Source: Dyadobacter endophyticus
Lineage (GTDB): Bacteria > Bacteroidota > Bacteroidia > Cytophagales > Spirosomataceae
DNA: 64,000 nucleotides
Reading direction: 5' to 3'
Assembly (NCBI RefSeq): GCF_014641595.1
Contig: NZ_BMIA01000002.1
Span: 744,001 to 808,000, forward strand
Shown here: positions 53,687 to 61,163 of the stretch, piece after piece
How positions within the stretch are numbered: the stretch's first letter is position 1
How the letters are laid out: each line of letters starts with the position of its first letter
The notes under the pieces: model-generated
Databases searched by the model: none
Seen by the model: the letters and a program-made list of their open reading frames with translations, nothing else
Told to the model about the DNA's origin: nothing
Program-made: the position numbers and the translations under genes

Positions 53687-54499
53687 TTATGAAAGCGTTA
53701 AACTCGAAAACTCGTTGCTATTTTTAAGATAAACCAATGTGGACGCTTTCAGCATCATCGTCGAGCGGCCTGTTCCTTCCCGCTCTTCCGATAGTTTCTC
53801 GTGTAAAACCTGTTGCTTCTGATCGGTTACTATGAGGAGGTATTGCACTGTTTTATCTTGCTCGTAAATATAATAAGAAAAGATTATATAGGGTCTTTTC
53901 TCCAAATAATCAATGGCTACCGGAATGTGACCGCCCGTTGCGTCACTAATAAATTGGGCGAGCCTTTCGAAGTACATATTCTCTTCCATGTAACGAACGG
54001 GCTCCATTAAAATTACCTTGTCGTCCCGTTCCGGTAATGCTTCATTCCATGGCAGCAGCTCCCCGGTCGCTGCGTTGCAATGCATATGCCTGAACGAATC
54101 GCCGCGCTTGATAGCCACTTCCAGCAAACCTTCCCCTGCATTTTTGACGAGCAAATGGTTGGATAAAACCCACGACAGCAAACCAGCGTCCGCTTTTACG
54201 GCGAGCAGATCCGTCGGCTCGGGCACCTCGGGATAACGGTAATTGTGTAAATAAATATGCTGATCGGAAAAAGCTGTCAGCGATGTCCACCAATCGGTAG
54301 CTTCTACCTGCCGATGCCATTTTACGGCAAGGCTGTCCGTATCGATCACCGCAAACGACACTTCACGGCGCTCCGTATCCCTTAACTCTATGGCCCACAG
54401 CGTACTACCCGGCCGGGCATCTGGCATTACACGCCAGATGTTTTCGGAAAAGCGGAACGAAAAAAGATTTTGCAATTTTTTACCTTTATTTTGAATCAA
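53687..54499 (-). CDS. DUF4905 domain protein
   Basis: 270 residues. The start appears to be TTG at 54499; the divergent kdsB gene begins 20 bases away, leaving no room for an earlier start. Features such as FSFRFSENIWRVMPDARPG, LWAIELRDTERREVSFA, TDWWTSLTAFSDQHIYLHNY and a closing STLVYLKNSNEFSSLTL fit the Bacteroidota DUF4905 family, predicted to be beta-rich. No function known. It ends 3 bases before the LysM gene start and is probably co-transcribed with it. Confidence 0.78.
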   Translation of the reverse strand: MIQNKGKKLQNLFSFRFSENIWRVMPDARPGSTLWAIELRDTERREVSFAVIDTDSLAVKWHRQVEATDWWTSLTAFSDQHIYLHNYRYPEVPEPTDLLAVKADAGLLSWVLSNHLLVKNAGEGLLEVAIKRGDSFRHMHCNAATGELLPWNEALPERDDKVILMEPVRYMEENMYFERLAQFISDATGGHIPVAIDYLEKRPYIIFSYYIYEQDKTVQYLLIVTDQKQQVLHEKLSEEREGTGRSTMMLKASTLVYLKNSNEFSSLTLS

Positions 54500-54519
54500 A
54501 TTTAACTGACAACGACCTC

Positions 54520-55263
54520 GTGCGCATTCTAGGAATAATACCGGCCCGCTACGCTTCTACCCGCTTCCCTGCCAAGGCTTTGGTGGACATTGGCGGCAAA
54601 AGCATGATCCAGCGGGTTTATGAACAAGCGTCCAAAGCTACTCAACTCGATCAGGTAATCGTAGCGACCGACGATGAAAGAATATTGTACCACGTCCGCG
54701 AATTCGGCGGACGCGCCGTAATGACGTCGCAGGACCACCAGAGCGGCACCGATCGCTGCTTCGAAGCACTTACCCAAACGGAAGAAACTTACGATTACGT
54801 CATCAATATTCAGGGCGACGAGCCATTTATCAGCCCCGAGCCGATCGACCATCTCGCTTCTGTGCTGAATGGTGAAACCGAACTGGCTACCTTGGTGAAG
54901 GTGATCGACAATGACGACATTCTCTTCAATGTAAATGTGCCGAAGGCCGTTTTGAACAAGCGAAATGAAGTCATGTATTTCAGCAGACAAACGATCCCTT
55001 ACCTGCGCAATGCGCAAAGCCAGGACGAATTCCTGAAATCGCATGTTTTTTACAAACACATAGGTATTTACGCATACAGAACCGACGTTTTAGCCGAAAT
55101 CACCAAACTTCCCGTTTCGTCGCTGGAAAAAGCCGAAGCATTGGAACAGCTGCGCTGGCTGGAAAACGGCTACGCGATCAAGGCCGTCGTCACCTCCGAC
55201 GATTCACATGGGGTAGACACGCCCGACGATCTTGACAGGGTTACAAGAAAATTTTTGCCCTGA
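54520..55263 (+). CDS. kdsB: 3-deoxy-manno-octulosonate cytidylyltransferase
   Basis: Activates Kdo as CMP-Kdo for lipopolysaccharide core assembly; cytosolic. 247 residues. The start appears to be GTG at 54520, giving RILGIIPARYASTRFPAKAL, the KdsB N-terminal nucleotide-binding segment. RVYEQASKA, ATDDERI, GTDRCFEAL, INIQGDEPFI and KHIGIYAYR are all characteristic. Divergent from the DUF4905 gene, 20 bases away. A hairpin-like AAAACG/CGTTTT pair (55332-55350) lies in the spacer to porX but is weak. Confidence 0.95.
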   Translation: MRILGIIPARYASTRFPAKALVDIGGKSMIQRVYEQASKATQLDQVIVATDDERILYHVREFGGRAVMTSQDHQSGTDRCFEALTQTEETYDYVINIQGDEPFISPEPIDHLASVLNGETELATLVKVIDNDDILFNVNVPKAVLNKRNEVMYFSRQTIPYLRNAQSQDEFLKSHVFYKHIGIYAYRTDVLAEITKLPVSSLEKAEALEQLRWLENGYAIKAVVTSDDSHGVDTPDDLDRVTRKFLP

Positions 55264-55427
55264 CTGACCATTGTGGAATACATTTTTTACAAGGAAGGTT
55301 AACGTATAAGGATAAGCCGTATATTTCTTAAAAAACGTTAAAACCGTTTTACGTATACGACCCGCTTCTTCCCGTGCGTTACCCTTTTATTGTTTTAATA
55401 GTTTATTCCACTTGAAAAAAGAGTCCT

Positions 55428-56993
55428 ATGCAATATAACATCCTTTGGGCCGATGACGAAATAGATCTTCTCAAACCGCACATCATGTTTCTCACTAATA
55501 AAGGTTACAACGTAACGCCCGTCAACAGCGGTGCGGATGCGCTGGACCGTATCGAGAACGACCGGTTTGACATTGTTTTCCTCGACGAAATGATGCCCGG
55601 TATGACCGGCCTCGAAACGCTCGCACAGATCAAACAACAGCAGCCCAACCTGCCTGTGGTGATGATCACGAAAAGCGAAGAGGAACACATTATGGAGGAT
55701 GCCATCGGTTCCAAAATCGACGATTACCTCATCAAACCGCTGAATCCCAACCAGATATTACTTTCGGTTAAAAAAATATTGGATAACAAACGGCTCGTTA
55801 CCGAAAAAACCACCCTAAGCTACCAGCAGGAATTCCGCAGCCTGGCCATGCAATACCAGGACCGCATCGGTCACGAAGAATGGGCGGACATTTATAAAAA
55901 ACTCATCTACTGGGAGCTGGAACTCGAAAGCTCCGACGACCAGGGAATGGCAGAAGTTTTCAGCATGCAGAAGAGCGAAGCCAATGCCAATTTTTGCAAA
56001 TTCATTGAGGATGAATATGAAGAGTGGCTGAACGACCCGCGCTCCGACAAGCCGATCCTGTCGCATCAGTTGATGAAACAAAAGGTGTTTCCCCATCTGA
56101 AAGGTTCAAGCGAGCCGTTGTTCTTCCTGCTGATCGACAACTTCCGCTACGATCAATGGAAAATGATCCAGCCTATTATGCAGGAATTTTTCAATATCGA
56201 GGAAGAGTCGTCGTACTATTCCATCTTGCCGACCACAACCGGCTACGCACGTAATGCGATCTTCTCCGGCCTGATGCCCAGCGAAATGGAACGCAAGCAC
56301 CCGCAATGGTGGGTAAGCGACGAAAATACACCAGAAGGAGAAGAAGGGCTGAACAACCATGAGCAGGATTTCCTTCAAAAACAACTGGAAATGAACCATT
56401 TGAATATCAAGTTTTCATATAACAAGATATTAAATACAAACCAGGGCAAAGCATTGGTAGACACCTTCAACAACCTGCTCACCAACCAGCTCAATGTCGT
56501 TGTATACAACTTTGTGGATATGCTTTCCCACGCGCGCACGGATGTGCAGATGATCAAGGAGCTCGCGCCCGACGAAGCCGCATACCGCTCTATTACCCGC
56601 TCCTGGTTCCAGCATTCGCCGCTGCTCGATTTCATCCGTAAAATCGCTGAAAAGAAAGGGCGCCTGATCCTCACCACCGACCACGGTATGATCCGTGTGC
56701 AGAAACCGGTGAAGATCATCGGCTACCGCGAAACGAATACGAACCTCCGTTACAAACACGGCAAAAACCTGGGCTTCGACGACAACCATTTGATGGTTTG
56801 CCGCAAGCCTGAGCGTATTTTCCTGCCAAAACCACACGTTTCTACATCGTATGTGTTCACGAAAGAGGATTACTTCTTCGCCTACCCGAACAACTACAAC
56901 CAGTACGTGAACCTCTACCGCGACACTTTCCAGCACGGGGGCGTGTCGCTCGAAGAGATGATTATCCCGGTGATCGATTTGAAGGCAAAATAG
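55428..56993 (+). CDS. porX: Two-component response regulator PorX
   Basis: Response regulator that, with the histidine kinase PorY, controls type IX secretion genes in Bacteroidota, probably through the sigma factor SigP. 521 residues. N-terminal receiver with Asp9, Asp10 and the phosphoacceptor Asp53 (IVFLDEMMPG), Lys near 103 (LIKPLNP), then a linker. A PglZ-type alkaline phosphatase superfamily domain (about 205-521) has LLIDNFRYDQW, NFVDMLSHAR and TTDHGM, which in PorX binds zinc and cleaves oligonucleotides. PorY is not in the window. Fits the presence of two T9SS-tailed proteins nearby. The ATG at 55428 gives the standard MQYNILWADDE start. Confidence 0.94.
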   Translation: MQYNILWADDEIDLLKPHIMFLTNKGYNVTPVNSGADALDRIENDRFDIVFLDEMMPGMTGLETLAQIKQQQPNLPVVMITKSEEEHIMEDAIGSKIDDYLIKPLNPNQILLSVKKILDNKRLVTEKTTLSYQQEFRSLAMQYQDRIGHEEWADIYKKLIYWELELESSDDQGMAEVFSMQKSEANANFCKFIEDEYEEWLNDPRSDKPILSHQLMKQKVFPHLKGSSEPLFFLLIDNFRYDQWKMIQPIMQEFFNIEEESSYYSILPTTTGYARNAIFSGLMPSEMERKHPQWWVSDENTPEGEEGLNNHEQDFLQKQLEMNHLNIKFSYNKILNTNQGKALVDTFNNLLTNQLNVVVYNFVDMLSHARTDVQMIKELAPDEAAYRSITRSWFQHSPLLDFIRKIAEKKGRLILTTDHGMIRVQKPVKIIGYRETNTNLRYKHGKNLGFDDNHLMVCRKPERIFLPKPHVSTSYVFTKEDYFFAYPNNYNQYVNLYRDTFQHGGVSLEEMIIPVIDLKAK

Positions 56994-57007
56994 GACAATG
57001 TATATGC

Positions 57008-57045
57008 AAAAAGGGGCGCCTGAGTTTGATCAGGCGCCCCTTTTT
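57008..57045. terminator. Bidirectional terminator between porX and ftsE
   Basis: 16-base perfect stem (57008-57023, with GGGGCGCCTGA core, and 57030-57045) with a 6-base loop and a T run. Lies between convergent genes. Confidence 0.92.
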
Positions 57046-57063
57046 TGATGCTTGATGCAGCAA

Positions 57064-57747
57064 TTATTCGCTCACGGTTATACCGCCATTCTCGCATTTG
57101 ATCACGCGGGCGGGAAAGCGTTTCAGGAAGTCGTGGTTGTGTGTAGCCATCAGAATTGCGGTACCGGCATTGTTAATCGTCCGGAACACCTGCATAATCT
57201 GGTCGCCTACCTCGGGGTCGAGGTTACCGGTTGGTTCATCCGCGATCAGGATTTGTGGCTCGTTCAGCATAGCACGTGCGATTACCACGCGCTGTTGCTC
57301 TCCACCCGAAAGCTGGTGCGGCATTCTTTTCTGGGCAGTTCCAAGGCCTACCTGCATTAAAACTTCCGCAATGCGCTTGGAAATTTTGCCCTGATTCTCC
57401 CAGCCAGTCGCACGTAGCACAAACCCGAGGTTGTCCTCCACGGATCGGTCCGACAGCAATTGAAAATCCTGGAAAACGATACCTATTCTGCGGCGAAGAA
57501 ATGGAATATCGGCTCTTTTGATGTTGTGAAGCTCGTAACCGGCCACTTTGGCAGAACCGGTATGCAGCCATAAATCGGCGTATAGTGTTTTTAAAAGCGA
57601 GCTCTTACCGCTACCGGTCCGGCCGATAAGGTAAACGAATTCGCCCTTACTGATTTCAAAATGAACGTCGTTCAAGACAGGCCTTTCACCCTGATAAATA
57701 TCCGCCCTTTCCAGTCTGATTATTGGCTCCGTCGAATCGGTGGTCAT
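57064..57747 (-). CDS. ftsE: Cell division ATP-binding protein FtsE
   Basis: ABC ATPase of 227 residues that, with FtsX, controls peptidoglycan hydrolases at the division site. Walker A GRTGSGKSS (42-50), Q-loop VFQDFQLL, signature LSGGEQQR, Walker B ILIADEPTGNLD and the switch His in ATHNH are all present. FtsX is not next to it, which is common in Bacteroidota, although other small ABC ATPases share this pattern. The symbol rests on the FtsE-like N-terminus IRLERADIYQGERPVLNDV and length. Confidence 0.85.
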   Translation of the reverse strand: MTTDSTEPIIRLERADIYQGERPVLNDVHFEISKGEFVYLIGRTGSGKSSLLKTLYADLWLHTGSAKVAGYELHNIKRADIPFLRRRIGIVFQDFQLLSDRSVEDNLGFVLRATGWENQGKISKRIAEVLMQVGLGTAQKRMPHQLSGGEQQRVVIARAMLNEPQILIADEPTGNLDPEVGDQIMQVFRTINNAGTAILMATHNHDFLKRFPARVIKCENGGITVSE

Positions 57748-57807
57748 AAGATTTGCGAATGATAATGGTGAGCAGAATGCTCAAATTAATAGTGTGGTGG
57801 ATGTTAA

Positions 57808-57877
57808 TGTCATGCTGCGCGAAGTCGAAGCATAATTGCAACAGCGTGCATGCACTTCGACTGCGCTCAGCGTGACA
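57808..57877. repeat. Imperfect palindromic intergenic repeat (REP-like)
   Basis: Left arm 57808-57832 (TGTCATGCTGCGCGAAGTCG and AAGCA) and right arm 57851-57877 (TGCACTTCGACTGCGCTCAG and CGTGACA) are imperfect reverse complements. The arm TGTCACGCTGAGCGCAGTCG-type sequence is a familiar dispersed repeat in many Bacteroidota genomes. It sits 8 bases after the fsa gene end and may also act as its terminator. Confidence 0.65.
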
Positions 57878-57884
57878 ATATCAA

Positions 57885-58541
57885 TTAAGCATTCCCTTTA
57901 TTATAATCCGAAAGGAATTTTTCAAGACCGATATCGGTCAATGGGTGTTTCAGCAATGCTTCGATAGCGCTCAATGGGCCTGTCATAACATCAGCACCTA
58001 CTTCTGCGCATTGAATGATGTGCATTGGGTGACGAACTGATGCTGCAAGTACCTGCGTATCGAAACCATAGTTTCTGTAAATAGTCAGGATCTGCTCGAT
58101 CAGCGCGATACCGTCGGTAGAAATATCGTCAAGGCGACCTACGAATGGAGAAATGTAAGTAGCACCGGCTTTCGCGGCTACCAGAGCTTGTCCTGGGGAG
58201 AAGATCAGCGTACAGTTGGTACGGATGCCTTTGCCTGAGAAATATTTCAGCGCTTTGATACCTTCTCTGATCATCGGGATTTTTACCACGATTTTCTCGT
58301 CGATCTCAACCAGCTCTTCGCCTTCGCGCACCATTCCTTCGAAATCAACTGAGATTACTTCCGCACTTACGTCGCCATCCACAATGTCGCAGATAGCTTT
58401 GTAGTGACGCATTATATTATCCTTACCCGTAATTCCTTCTTTCGCCATCAAAGATGGGTTGGTGGTAACACCGTCTAATACACCAAGCGCCTGCGCTTCC
58501 CGAATTTCGTTCAGGTTCGCAGTATCAATGAAAAATTTCAT
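57885..58541 (-). CDS. fsa: Transaldolase-like fructose-6-phosphate aldolase (TalC type)
   Basis: TIM-barrel aldolase of 218 residues, short transaldolase group that includes fructose-6-phosphate aldolase and some true transaldolases. Asp6 in FIDTANL, Lys87 in VVKIPM (Schiff base), the GVTTNPSLMAKEG segment and TLIFSPGQALVAAKAGATYISPFVGR are all visible. Phylogeny would be needed to tell FSA from transaldolase; in Bacteroidota this class often serves as the cell's transaldolase. A good promoter lies just upstream. Confidence 0.88.
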   Translation of the reverse strand: MKFFIDTANLNEIREAQALGVLDGVTTNPSLMAKEGITGKDNIMRHYKAICDIVDGDVSAEVISVDFEGMVREGEELVEIDEKIVVKIPMIREGIKALKYFSGKGIRTNCTLIFSPGQALVAAKAGATYISPFVGRLDDISTDGIALIEQILTIYRNYGFDTQVLAASVRHPMHIIQCAEVGADVMTGPLSAIEALLKHPLTDIGLEKFLSDYNKGNA

Positions 58542-58570
58542 ATTGAAAATTTATTGGTTAGAATATTCCA

Positions 58571-58600
58571 CAAAAGTAGGAAACCCTGAACAAAAGCAAA
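58571..58600 (-). promoter_or_regulatory. Putative fsa promoter (TTTG-N18-TACTTTTG)
   Basis: Minus-strand TTTG (58597-58600), 18 bases, then TACTTTTG (58571-58578), which exactly matches TAnnTTTG. Ends 29 bases before the fsa ATG. Confidence 0.65.
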
Positions 58601-58641
58601 AGAAAGAAGGGTGGAATACAGGGGGGAAGGAAATAAAAAAA

Positions 58642-58733
58642 GGCAAACCGAGAATCTCACCGCATCGACCATCTACCCTTGCTTCCGTCAGGACCTGGGG
58701 GATTCGAAAGGAGCTGGTAGTTCCGATTTGCCG
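58642..58733 (-). ncRNA. ffs: Bacterial small signal recognition particle RNA (4.5S-type)
   Basis: On the minus strand the SRP core reads AGGTCC-TGAC-GGAAGCA (plus strand 58681-58697), corresponding to AGGTCC-GGAA-GGAAGCA in E. coli 4.5S RNA, with TGAC as the tetraloop. Flanking bases CCCC and AGGG extend the stem. The two ends pair: GGCAAATCGGA (plus 58722-58732) with TCTCGGTTTGCC. A T run (TTTTTTT) follows at the 3' end, and TATCTTTG lies just before the 5' end. Length near 92 bases. The RNA guides ribosomes making membrane and secreted proteins to the translocon via Ffh. Ends may be off by a few bases. Confidence 0.88.
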
Positions 58734-58736
58734 ATG

Positions 58737-58744
58737 CAAAGATA
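58737..58744 (-). promoter_or_regulatory. Putative ffs promoter -7 box
   Basis: TATCTTTG on the minus strand fits TAnnTTTG and ends 3-7 bases before the predicted SRP RNA 5' end. A clear TTTG -33 element was not found at normal spacing; TTTTCT occurs at about 20 bases. Confidence 0.55.
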
Positions 58745-58791
58745 AAGACATTTTATTAACAAAAAGAAAACATTCCTTTGACGTTTCCCCT

Positions 58792-58799
58792 TACTTTTG
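58792..58799 (+). promoter_or_regulatory. Putative -7 box of the TPR lipoprotein gene
   Basis: TACTTTTG exactly fits TAnnTTTG, 26 bases before the ATG at 58826. The upstream TTTG is only 11 bases away, so the -33 element is uncertain. Confidence 0.4.
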
Positions 58800-58825
58800 C
58801 GTGAATCAACTAGAAATGAACCAGT

Positions 58826-59530
58826 ATGCCCCGATTATTTTTTTTATTTTTTCTGATTTTCCTTTACTCTTGCTCCCAATCCTCCGACGCATTTCTCCAA
58901 AAAGGCAAAGAGCTTATGCAACAGGGCAAGACCCGCGAAGCCATTGAATTTATCAACAAAGCCATTGAAAAAAATACCACCAATGCCGATGCGTTCAACC
59001 TCCGCGGCGTGGCTTATTATGAGTTGAAAGAATACCCCAACGCCTTGCTGGACTTTGGTCAGGCGATCAAGCTGCAACCGGGCTCCTACCGGCCCTACTT
59101 CAACCGCGCATTGCTCTATACGGACGAAAACAAGCTGGATTCCGCATTTACGGATTATAACAAATCGGCCGAGCTCGCGCCCGATACTGCCGATGTTTTC
59201 CTGAACCGCGGCCAGTTGCTCGTCCTCATGGATAAGACGCCTGACGCGATCAAGGATTTCGAAAAAGCGACCCGGCTCGATGCTAACAACAAACAAGCCT
59301 GGTATAACCTTGGAAACACCTATTACAGGTCGCAGGATTTCAAACAAGCGGTATTAGCATTCCGTCAAACGGTGAAGCTGGACGGCCAATATGGAAAGGC
59401 ATTTTATGGCCTGGGCCTTGCGCAGTATAACGATGGGGAAAAAGATTTGGGCTGTACCAGCCTGAAACAGGCGCTGAACCTGGGATATAGCGACGCTGCC
59501 AACGCATTGGCGCAATTTTGTCAGAAATAA
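58826..59530 (+). CDS. Tetratricopeptide-repeat lipoprotein
   Basis: 234 residues. A lipoprotein signal (MPRLFFLFFLIFLYSC, Cys16) is followed by five or six TPR units from about residue 22 to 225 (for example AIEFINKAIEKNTTNADAFN, ALLDFGQAIKLQPGSYRPYF, AFTDYNKSAELAPDTADVFL, AIKDFEKATRLDANNKQAWY). TPR lipoproteins often scaffold envelope complexes; the partner is unknown. A divergent SRP RNA lies upstream and the TMEM220-like gene follows after 34 bases. Confidence 0.82.
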   Translation: MPRLFFLFFLIFLYSCSQSSDAFLQKGKELMQQGKTREAIEFINKAIEKNTTNADAFNLRGVAYYELKEYPNALLDFGQAIKLQPGSYRPYFNRALLYTDENKLDSAFTDYNKSAELAPDTADVFLNRGQLLVLMDKTPDAIKDFEKATRLDANNKQAWYNLGNTYYRSQDFKQAVLAFRQTVKLDGQYGKAFYGLGLAQYNDGEKDLGCTSLKQALNLGYSDAANALAQFCQK

Positions 59531-59564
59531 TGTGTTAAACCTTTAAAACCAAACCCGCTTTGTC

Positions 59565-59894
59565 ATGAGACTTATCAAGATATTTTTCGGCATAATCTTT
59601 GTCATTTTTGCCTATTTGCAGCTGAACGACCCCGATTCCGGTATCTGGATCGCCGTTTACAGCTTCGCCGCCCTCGCTTGCTTCATGAGCATCCGGGAGC
59701 TTTGGCCTTCCTGGGTGTTTTACGTGCTTGGGGCTGGTTATCTGGTGGCTGCGATCCTGCAATGGCCGCCTGAATTCGAAGGTATTTTCTTTGGAGAAAC
59801 TGCCATGAGGAGCCTCAATATTGAACTTGCACGAGAGTCGCTGGGCTTGGGTATATGCGCGACGGTAATGGCGGTGCTGGGCAAATGGGGTTGA
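59565..59894 (+). CDS. TMEM220-like integral membrane protein
   Basis: 109 residues with four hydrophobic segments, at about 4-20, 26-42, 50-68 and 85-105. The opening IFFGIIFVIFAYLQLNDPDS is the typical start of the transmembrane protein 220 family, followed by WIAVYSFAALACF and WPSWVFYVLGAGYL. Function unknown in bacteria and animals. It is convergent with birA, with stops touching (59894 and 59895). Confidence 0.82.
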   Translation: MRLIKIFFGIIFVIFAYLQLNDPDSGIWIAVYSFAALACFMSIRELWPSWVFYVLGAGYLVAAILQWPPEFEGIFFGETAMRSLNIELARESLGLGICATVMAVLGKWG

Positions 59895-60662
59895 TCAATC
59901 CCTGACCCACTCGATTTCTTTCAACCCGAATTCCAATTCTTCCGGCTCGGTAGCCAGTCTGACACGCAATTTTCCAAGCGTCGTCACATTGGTCACCGAG
60001 CCGTTTGTTATGTTTCCTTTATGGAGAAATCTCACTTCTTGCCGATAACCATGTAAATGATTGAGGTACTCGGCGCGGATCGCGTCGTGCTGGGAACCGG
60101 AGCGCAACCGGACGTAATAGGCGTCCAGGAATTTCAGCAGCTTACGAAACTCTTCCGCCAGTGAAAACCTGCGGTCAGTCTCCCGCGCAAGCGAAGTCGC
60201 GTGGTCGCTCTCAAACACCGACTGGTTGATATTCACCCCAATACCGACGATTGAGGTCGCAAAACGGTTTCCCTGCAATGAGTTTTCGATCAGTACCCCT
60301 ACCGCTTTACGGTTGTTCATATAAATATCGTTCGGCCATTTCACTTTCGTATCGGCCACATAGCTGCCCAGGTAGCTCCGGATGGCGAGCGCCGTCACCT
60401 GACTGATCAGGAATTGCTCAGGAATTGGCAGAAAACCTGGGGTAAGAACTACTGAAAATGTAAGATTTTCGCCTGCATTAGCGTTCCAGACTGTCCCGCG
60501 CTGGCCTCTTCCTTTTACCTGATTGTCGGTAATGACAACCGTTCCTTCCTCAAACAGTCCTGCATGTACTATTTCAGCCGCTATGTCGTTGGTGGAATGA
60601 CAAGTTGGCAGATATATTACTTTTTTACCAATTATTAGCGTATCCTGTGTGGAGTTGTACAA
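59895..60662 (-). CDS. birA: Biotin-acetyl-CoA-carboxylase ligase BirA
   Basis: Attaches biotin to the carboxyl carrier protein of acetyl-CoA carboxylase. 255 residues with no N-terminal helix-turn-helix, so an enzyme only and not a repressor. Biotin/AMP binding motif GRGQRGTVWNANAGENL near residue 51, then KWPNDIYMNNRKAVGVLIEN and GIGVNIN. The start appears to be TTG at 60662, giving MYNSTQDTLIIGKKVIYLP; no ATG is available nearby in frame. Divergent from rsfS, 45 bases apart. Confidence 0.92.
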   Translation of the reverse strand: MYNSTQDTLIIGKKVIYLPTCHSTNDIAAEIVHAGLFEEGTVVITDNQVKGRGQRGTVWNANAGENLTFSVVLTPGFLPIPEQFLISQVTALAIRSYLGSYVADTKVKWPNDIYMNNRKAVGVLIENSLQGNRFATSIVGIGVNINQSVFESDHATSLARETDRRFSLAEEFRKLLKFLDAYYVRLRSGSQHDAIRAEYLNHLHGYRQEVRFLHKGNITNGSVTNVTTLGKLRVRLATEPEELEFGLKEIEWVRD

Positions 60663-60707
60663 TTTTTTTGTTTTACTTTAGGGTTTTAGAAAAGGAAATA
60701 ACTACGC

Positions 60708-61091
60708 ATGAAACAACGCAAAAATAAAGAACTATCCTCAAAAGATCTCACCGAACTGGTGGTGAAGGGCATGACAGAAAAGAAGGGTTTGGACATTGCC
60801 ATATTAGACCTCAGAAAAGTAAAAAATTCAATAACCGACTTTTTCGTGATTTGCTCGGGGAATTCCGACACACAAATAGATGCTTTGGCCAACTCGGTTG
60901 AAGACGAAGTTTATAAAATATCCAAAACAGAGCCCTGGCAAAAAGAAGGAAAGGCGAATGGGGAATGGATTTTGATTGATTATGTCGATGTTGTCGCACA
61001 TATTTTCAACAAAGAACGCCGCAAACATTACGATCTGGAAGAACTTTGGGGAGATGCAGAGGTGACATACCTGGAAGACTCCATGGTATAA
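60708..61091 (+). CDS. rsfS: Ribosomal silencing factor RsfS
   Basis: 127-residue RsfS/YbeB/Iojap protein that binds ribosomal protein uL14 and keeps the subunits apart when nutrients are low. Typical signs are KGLDIAILDLRKVKNSITDFFVICSG (about 23-48), SVEDEVYK, GEWILIDYVDVVAHIFN and YDLEELWGDAEV. The ftsH gene follows after 72 bases in the same direction, a known gene order in Bacteroidota. A CCCGCCGGG unit appears twice in the spacer. Confidence 0.95.
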   Translation: MKQRKNKELSSKDLTELVVKGMTEKKGLDIAILDLRKVKNSITDFFVICSGNSDTQIDALANSVEDEVYKISKTEPWQKEGKANGEWILIDYVDVVAHIFNKERRKHYDLEELWGDAEVTYLEDSMV

Positions 61092-61163
61092 AGGCCCGCC
61101 GGGTGAACATTAGCCCCGCCGGGATTGTTGTTTATTATATTTCCTCTTAATTAAAACGAACGA

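Noticed and set aside
58700..58715. GATTCGAAA resembling a tRNA T-loop
   Set aside because: It lies inside the SRP RNA on the other strand, and no cloverleaf can be built around it.
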